A DNA stretch of 9,215 bases from NCBI GenBank assembly GCA_027295645.1, contig JAPUKM010000050.1, positions 1 through 9,215 on the forward strand, read 5' to 3'. The notes below the pieces were generated by a model, which was not told the DNA's origin, did no database searches, and saw nothing but the letters and a program-made list of their open reading frames with translations. Every line of letters starts with the position of its first letter. The first letter of the stretch is position 1. A program made the translations under genes and the position numbers. Shown piece after piece: positions 4,938 to 9,215 of this stretch. Source of the DNA: Chloroflexota bacterium (lineage in GTDB: Bacteria; Chloroflexota; Dehalococcoidia; Lucifugimonadales; JAPUKM01).

Positions 4938-6140
4938 TTGAAAAACCTCCGCGTTTATCAGACCGAGCGCGTCTTACTCCTCCCATTGGCTGTTGTGTCC
5001 ATGTTCCTGAGTATGACAGTGACCACCATGCTGGGGCCCTTGCTAGTCGATTTGGCTGACGAATTCGACTCCTCCGTCGCTGTTGTCGGGCAGCTTGCAA
5101 CTGTTACAGCACTCCCCTGGGCCTTCTCTGCAGTGTTCTCAGGCCCCTTCTCCGATAGATATGGTAGGAAGCCTCTGTTGCTACTCGGCATCGGTCTTGG
5201 AGCAGTAGGCTCATTAGGGGCGGCGCTCTCGCCCAGTCTTCCATGGCTTATGGCCGCCCGTTTCGCTACGGGCATGGGAGGCATGGTTCCACCCGCCATT
5301 ATGACGACGCTTGGCGACGTCTACCCATCGGACAAGCGTGGAAGAATCATCGGTCTCGTTATGGGAATTAGCACCCTTGGCCCCGTAGTGGCTGTCCCTC
5401 TATTGGCCTTGCTCGCTAGTGCCCTGGGTTGGAGGTCTGCGTTCTTTGCAGTGGCGGCTTCAATGGGGACAGTTCTTGTGGCTTTGGCGATATTGTTTCC
5501 TCACACTCGTGGCAGCCAATCAGCAAGTTTGGATTTTAGAAGACGCATCCTTCTTCCGGCGCTGCTTCCCAACATACGCAGGTTGGTGGCGGCAAACTTC
5601 CTCTCTCGTGTGCCACATTCAGTTTTGATCACCTATGTGGCGGCGTACTTGATCAAGAGCTATGACCTCAGTCTGGCCGAGATCGCCCTACCAGTGGCCG
5701 TTATTGCGCTCGGAATGGCTCCCGGCAGCTTATTGGGAGGCCAGTTGGCGGACCGGCCTGGAGCCCTTATACGATCGGCAGCCGGTTTGATGATCGGGGG
5801 AATTCTATTTCTGGCAATGTTCACGCTCAGTCCTGTTGTTTGGCTTTCGGTCCTCTTTGGAGTAATGCTGAACGTCGCTTTTCAGCTGCCTTCTCCGCTA
5901 ACACTGAAAATGCTGATGGAGGCATCGACCGAGTCTAGGGGAACGATGACGGGCGTGTTTGCCTTGGGAAACCAACTGGGGATTGTCTCGGGAGCTGCAT
6001 TGGGTGGGCTGTCCCTTGCGATTGTCGGGTTCGCGGGACTCGCATATTTGGGTTTGGCCGTTGCTCTTGTATCTGGCACCCTCTATTTCTCATTGCATCT
6101 GACCCACACCAGGAAACACCAGACACGAGGTTTACCATGA
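4938..6140 (+). CDS. MFS transporter, drug/metabolite exporter-like
   Basis: The 400-residue integral membrane protein is a Major Facilitator Superfamily transporter with about 12 hydrophobic segments. Segment 1 (about 11-37) ends with LLVDLADEFDSS. The loop between segments 2 and 3 carries the family signature G69-PFSD73-RYG76-RK78, followed by an ARFATGMGGMVPPA helix (107-120) and DKRGRIIGL (132-140). A weaker second copy, GGQLADRPG, marks the symmetric loop in the C-terminal half. The arrangement resembles proton-coupled exporters of the DHA1 kind; substrate and direction cannot be read. The start is TTG at 4938: AAAGG (4926-4930) lies 7 bases before it, an in-frame TAG lies upstream, and the next ATG (5001) would cut into segment 1. 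Its stop overlaps the next gene's start (ATGA), so the two are probably translationally coupled. Confidence 0.9.
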   Translation: MKNLRVYQTERVLLLPLAVVSMFLSMTVTTMLGPLLVDLADEFDSSVAVVGQLATVTALPWAFSAVFSGPFSDRYGRKPLLLLGIGLGAVGSLGAALSPSLPWLMAARFATGMGGMVPPAIMTTLGDVYPSDKRGRIIGLVMGISTLGPVVAVPLLALLASALGWRSAFFAVAASMGTVLVALAILFPHTRGSQSASLDFRRRILLPALLPNIRRLVAANFLSRVPHSVLITYVAAYLIKSYDLSLAEIALPVAVIALGMAPGSLLGGQLADRPGALIRSAAGLMIGGILFLAMFTLSPVVWLSVLFGVMLNVAFQLPSPLTLKMLMEASTESRGTMTGVFALGNQLGIVSGAALGGLSLAIVGFAGLAYLGLAVALVSGTLYFSLHLTHTRKHQTRGLP

Positions 6141-7099
6141 CACAGAAGATGATTGGTGTAGCTGTTGCCGGTTCGCGAGATAGCGCCGAAGTCCTGCAAC
6201 GCGTCGAGCAGGTGGAGGCTGCGGGTATCCCCGCCGTATGGCTGACCACCGGCGGCGCCGGCAACGACGGCCTGACCCTTCTGGCCGCCGCAGCCGCTCG
6301 CACCCAGCGCGTCCTCATGGGCACAGCCATCATACCCACGTGGCCACGCCATCCAGTAGCGATGGCTCAGCAGGTCCAGGTGATCGCCGGGCTGGCGCCG
6401 GGCCGCTTTCGCTTGGGCGTCGGCCCGAGCCACCAGGCGGGAATGGAGACCATATTTGGAGTCGACTACCGGGCCCCTTTGGGCCACCTGGGTGAGTACC
6501 TGACCATACTCAAAGCTCTTTTACACGATGGAGAGGTGGATTTCGCCGGCCAGTTCTATCAGGCCAGGGCTCGTACTGGTAACCCCGTCGACGTACCGGT
6601 GATGGCCTCGGCTCTGCGACGGAAGTCCTTCGAGCTATGCGGCGCTATGGCCGATGGGGCTATTACATGGGTCTGCCCGGTGGGCTATCTTGAGGGGGTG
6701 GCGCTGCCCGCTCTACGGAAGGGCGCTGAAGGGGCAGGTCGGCCTGTGCCGCCTCTCATAGCTCACGTGCTCGTCTGCGTCCATGACAGGGCAGAAGAAG
6801 TGTACGCCGCCGTAAAGGAGCAGATGGGCTTCTACCCGGCCGCTCCCTTCTACAACCAGATGTTCGAGGAAGCTGGTTTTCCGGAGGCCGCGGAGCTCAA
6901 GGCCTGGAGCAACCGCATGATCGATGCCGTAGCGTTTTGGGGAGACGAATCGCAGGTTAGAGAGCGGCTGCACCGCCTGTTTGAGATCGGCGTATCGGAG
7001 GTCATCGTGTCCCCGATTCTGACGGGAGATGACCGTGCCACCTCGCTGGAAAAGACCCTTCGAGTAGTGGCGGAGACCCACGAGCCGATGACACCGTAG
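6137..7099 (+). CDS. LLM-class F420-dependent oxidoreductase
   Basis: The 320-residue protein is a luciferase-like monooxygenase-superfamily enzyme with a single TIM-barrel domain. Family features visible are the early helix QRVEQVEAAGIPAVWLTTGG (21-40), LTLLAAAAARTQRVLMGTAI (46-65), IPTWPRHPVAMAQQ (66-79) and LAPGRFRLGVGPSHQ (86-100). These fit the F420-dependent branch better than FMN-dependent alkane monooxygenases, although cofactor choice is an inference. Expected role is hydride transfer to or from an organic substrate in the cytoplasm; the substrate is unknown. ATG 6137 overlaps the MFS stop by 4 bases and has ACGAGG (6125-6130) 6 bases upstream. The tight coupling suggests the transporter moves this enzyme's substrate or product. 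Confidence 0.9.
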   Translation: MTQKMIGVAVAGSRDSAEVLQRVEQVEAAGIPAVWLTTGGAGNDGLTLLAAAAARTQRVLMGTAIIPTWPRHPVAMAQQVQVIAGLAPGRFRLGVGPSHQAGMETIFGVDYRAPLGHLGEYLTILKALLHDGEVDFAGQFYQARARTGNPVDVPVMASALRRKSFELCGAMADGAITWVCPVGYLEGVALPALRKGAEGAGRPVPPLIAHVLVCVHDRAEEVYAAVKEQMGFYPAAPFYNQMFEEAGFPEAAELKAWSNRMIDAVAFWGDESQVRERLHRLFEIGVSEVIVSPILTGDDRATSLEKTLRVVAETHEPMTP

Positions 7100-7112
7100 A
7101 CGACTGCGTCTA
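7097..7112 (+). terminator. Small hairpin at the end of the LLM gene
   Basis: TAGACG (7097-7102, starting with the stop codon) and CGTCTA (7107-7112) form a 6-bp stem with a 4-base loop in the 91-base convergent gap. There is no T-run after it, so termination is only a possibility. I see nothing else in the gap on either strand. Confidence 0.25.
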
Positions 7113-7190
7113 AGATGGCCTCTAGCGTGGCATGCGCAAAGGTTGTACCCACTGGATATACCGCCCGGGTCGCCGCCCTACGCACTCTGG

Positions 7191-7886
7191 CTATTTCTGG
7201 AGCGACCTGAAGAACCGTGCCTCGTAGGTTTGAAATAGGCCCCAGCGCTCCAACTCCTTGTGCAGCACCTTGGGATCCAACCCACCCTCAACCTGTTTGA
7301 ACATCTCTTCTATCCGTTGCACAACACCATTCGGCACGTCCAGGCCAGGCACGGGATCCAGCAGCCCCATTGACCTCATTTCACCAGCGTTTGTATGAGC
7401 AGAGGAACTGGTGTATTCATAGATGAATTTCAAGAGGGAGATGTCCCATAGCTCATCAACCCCTGTTATGACAACAGCATTGTCCCGCTTTTTGGCGTCC
7501 AGGTCGTCCGTGACGCGGTCAGCCACGTCGAAGGCATTTCCCGAAACGATTTCCATTTTGCCTGGATCATTCTTGTATTGATACAGGATGCCCGGGCTGT
7601 TGGGCCCATATGTCCTAGCCAAAGTCTCCAAATATTGATACGCGTCCTCGCTAAACCCATCCAAATTTAGCATGTAAGTAGGTGTGACTAGAACAGGTTT
7701 GTTTGACGTGATTGATCCCTGGCGGATGACACTCTCTTCTTGACCTCGTGACAATTCTTGGTAGATAGGATCAGTGATCACATAGTAATCGAGCTTGGAG
7801 GAACCGAAGGTCGCGAGGTGCTGTCTTGGAGGACGTACAACACGGGTCAGGTATGCGGCTCGCGCTATTCTCTCTTCGGTATCCAC
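7191..7886 (-). CDS. Conserved hypothetical protein, unknown function
   Basis: I do not recognise a named domain in this 231-residue soluble protein. It has no signal peptide or membrane segment. Visible features are an N-terminal helix (DTEERIARAAYLTRVV), a KLDYYVITDPIYQEL segment (31-45), KPVLVTPTYMLNLDGFSEDA (63-82), LYQYKNDPGKMEIVSGNA (101-118), a charged ITGVDELWDISLLKFIYEYT block (140-159) and a C-terminal ELERWGLFQTYEARFF helix. It is alpha/beta and mildly acidic, and I have a vague memory of Chloroflexota homologues, which I cannot check. The frame is open to an ATG at 7946, but GTG at 7886 is preferred since GGAGG (7894-7898) lies 7 bases upstream of it and the extension is unlike the rest. 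It lies 147 bases downstream of groEL on the same strand and ends facing the LLM gene. Confidence 0.75.
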   Translation of the reverse strand: MDTEERIARAAYLTRVVRPPRQHLATFGSSKLDYYVITDPIYQELSRGQEESVIRQGSITSNKPVLVTPTYMLNLDGFSEDAYQYLETLARTYGPNSPGILYQYKNDPGKMEIVSGNAFDVADRVTDDLDAKKRDNAVVITGVDELWDISLLKFIYEYTSSSAHTNAGEMRSMGLLDPVPGLDVPNGVVQRIEEMFKQVEGGLDPKVLHKELERWGLFQTYEARFFRSLQK

Positions 7887-8033
7887 GAGCGGACCTCCGA
7901 CGCATTGCCAACTGACCGGCAATGGTATACGAAACACCAAGTGCAACGCAGTCGACGACCATGGTCTGGCGCTACGCTCGTGTCTCTGATTGCCGGTTCA
8001 AATTGGCTGGCGAGATGAATTCTCGAACGAAAT
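7887..8033 (-). other. Gap between groEL and the hypothetical gene
   Basis: The 147 bases hold the GGAGG of the downstream gene and, close to the groEL stop, a small 5-bp hairpin (CGAGA 8011-8015 with TCTCG 8021-8025). No T-run follows the hairpin and no convincing promoter hexamers were found, so whether the two genes share a transcript is open. Confidence 0.3.
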
Positions 8034-9215
8034 CTAGAAGTCCATGCCGCCACCGGGCGGCATGCCCGGCATGGGTGGCTCGTTCACAGGAACGTCGGAG
8101 ACCAGAGACTCAGTGGTCAGGATCATGCCTGCAACACTGACGGCGTTCTCCACCGCAGCGCGCGTCACCTTGGCCGGGTCCATGATGCCCATCTCGTGCA
8201 TGCTGCCGTACTTTTCGGCCTCGGCGTCGAAGCCGTAGTCGCCCTCACCCTTTAAGATGTTGTCCAGGATGACCGCTCCCTCCAAACCGGAGTTGGTTGC
8301 GATGAGCCGGATCGGCTCCTCAAGGGCCTTCTTAACGATGCGCGCGCCGGTCGCTTCGTCGCTGTCGAGTTTCAGTTTGTCCAGGGTTGCCGCGGACCGT
8401 ATCAGTGCGACTCCGCCACCCGGAACAATTCCCTCCTCAACGGCTGAGCGGGTTGCCGAAAGGGCGTCCTCCACCCGTGCCTTCTTCTCCTTGAGCTCCA
8501 CCTCCGTGGCTGCGCCGACCTTGAGGAGCGCCACGCCGCCGGAGAGCTTGGCCAGGCGCTCCTGGAGCTTTTCCCGGTCAAAGTCAGAGGTTGTCTCATC
8601 AATCTGGACTTTAATCTGTTTGATGCGACCCTGGATTGTGTCCTCTGAGCCGCGGCCCTCCACGAAGGTGGTTTCCTCCTTGGTGGCAACGATGCGGCGG
8701 CAGCGGCCCAGATCCTCTGCGGTTACCGAATCCAGCTTGCGCCCGATCTCCTCGCTGAGGACCTGGCCTCCCGTGAGGGTCGCTATGTCCTCCAGCATCT
8801 CCTTGCGGCGGTCGCCGAATCCAGGGGCTTTGATGGCCAGGCAGTTTAGAGTGCCCCTGAGTTTGTTCACGACCAAGGTGGCGAGGGCTTCACCATCGAC
8901 GTCTTCAGCGACGATCACGAGGTTCTTGGTGAACTGAAGGATCTTCTCCAAGGCGGGTACGATGTCGTTGACTGCGGATATCTTCTTGTCAGTGATGAGG
9001 ATATAGCAGTCCTCCATTGTGGATTCCATGCGTTCCGCATTGGTGATGAAGTAGGGGCTGATGTAGCCCCGGTCGATCTGCATTCCCTCCACATACTCCA
9101 CTTCGTATTGGAGTCCCTTGGACTCCTCAACGGTGATCACGCCGTCCTTGCCCACCTTCTCCATCACCTCTGCAATGAGGTCACCGATCTCCTGTTCGTG
9201 GGCCGAGAGGGCGGC
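8034..9215 (-). CDS. groEL: 60-kDa chaperonin GroEL, 5' end outside the window
   Basis: The visible 393 residues are the C-terminal part of GroEL (Cpn60), the ATP-driven folding chamber of the cytosol; about 140 N-terminal residues lie beyond the right edge. Recognisable blocks are EIGDLIAEVMEKVGKDGVIT with the following VEESKG, AIKAPGFGDRRKEMLEDIA, LTGGQVLSEEIG, the RVEDALSATRSAVEEGIVPG region (with the Asp equivalent to the ATPase Asp398 of E. coli) and GGGVALIRSA. The C-terminus is PMPGMPPGGGMDF rather than the long GGM repeat of enterobacterial GroEL. The reading frame runs intact to the window edge, so the internal GTG/ATG near 9167 is not the true start. A groES partner, if adjacent, would also be outside. 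Confidence 0.97.
   Translation of the reverse strand, partial: AALSAHEQEIGDLIAEVMEKVGKDGVITVEESKGLQYEVEYVEGMQIDRGYISPYFITNAERMESTMEDCYILITDKKISAVNDIVPALEKILQFTKNLVIVAEDVDGEALATLVVNKLRGTLNCLAIKAPGFGDRRKEMLEDIATLTGGQVLSEEIGRKLDSVTAEDLGRCRRIVATKEETTFVEGRGSEDTIQGRIKQIKVQIDETTSDFDREKLQERLAKLSGGVALLKVGAATEVELKEKKARVEDALSATRSAVEEGIVPGGGVALIRSAATLDKLKLDSDEATGARIVKKALEEPIRLIATNSGLEGAVILDNILKGEGDYGFDAEAEKYGSMHEMGIMDPAKVTRAAVENAVSVAGMILTTESLVSDVPVNEPPMPGMPPGGGMDF

Noticed and set aside
7169..7184. GGTCGCCGCCCTACGC resembling the start of repeat copy B
   Set aside because: 14 of 16 bases match GGTCGCCATCCTACGC (2515-2530), but the match stops there, so chance is as likely as a remnant.
7887..7946. Upstream ATG (7946) for the hypothetical gene
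   Set aside because: GTG 7886 has GGAGG at 7-base spacing; the extra 20 residues overlap that site and look unlike the rest of the protein.
8044..8937. Long plus-strand frames opposite groEL
   Set aside because: They are Ser/Arg-rich antisense shadows of the highly biased groEL codons, without ribosome binding sites.
1..9215. CRISPR arrays, tRNA or rRNA genes, insertion sequences
   Set aside because: I looked for regularly spaced repeats, tRNA-like arms, rRNA motifs and transposase sequence and saw none. The three repeat copies are too far apart and too diverged to be CRISPR.

Overview
The window looks like a piece of a bacterial chromosome, most likely from the Chloroflexota (a Dehalococcoidia- or SAR202-like lineage). 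This rests on three things read by eye: a solute-binding lipoprotein with a long Thr/Pro-rich linker behind its lipobox, a luciferase-like F420-type oxidoreductase, and moderately GC-rich DNA with intergenic repeats. It is an inference, not a database result. The genetic code is standard: TGA is used as a normal stop, for example at the end of the MFS gene.

Layout from left to right. Positions 1-438 hold no convincing gene, but contain one copy of a dispersed repeat and two very strong hairpins. A lone peptide-type ABC solute-binding lipoprotein follows on the minus strand (439-2253). The divergent intergenic region 2254-2716 holds its promoter, a nested palindrome and a second repeat copy. 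Five genes then run on the plus strand: an MBL-fold hydrolase (2717-3514), a DUF1348/NTF2-like protein (3640-4119), a peroxiredoxin-like protein interrupted by an in-frame TGA (4216-4716), an MFS transporter starting at TTG (4938-6140) and an LLM-class oxidoreductase (6137-7099) that overlaps the MFS stop by ATGA. Two minus-strand genes converge on this block: an uncharacterised 231-residue protein (7191-7886) and the 3' two-thirds or more of groEL (8034-9215, running off the right edge).

The most important observation is the peroxiredoxin-like gene. A naive reading would break it into an untranslated 5' part and a truncated ORF. Read through TGA at 4348-4350, it gives one continuous 166-residue protein in which TGA sits exactly at the peroxidatic cysteine (FYRGNW-U-PYC). 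A hairpin fitting the bacterial SECIS pattern lies just downstream. I interpret it as a UxxC selenoprotein.

The plus-strand genes are plausibly a small-molecule detoxification or turnover neighbourhood (hydrolase, NTF2-like protein, peroxidase, exporter, flavin/F420 enzyme). Only the MFS-LLM pair is demonstrably coupled; the other genes are separated by about 100-220 bases. Related intergenic repeat copies lie upstream of the MBL gene, after the peroxiredoxin gene and near the left edge, with a short degenerate remnant after the MBL gene.
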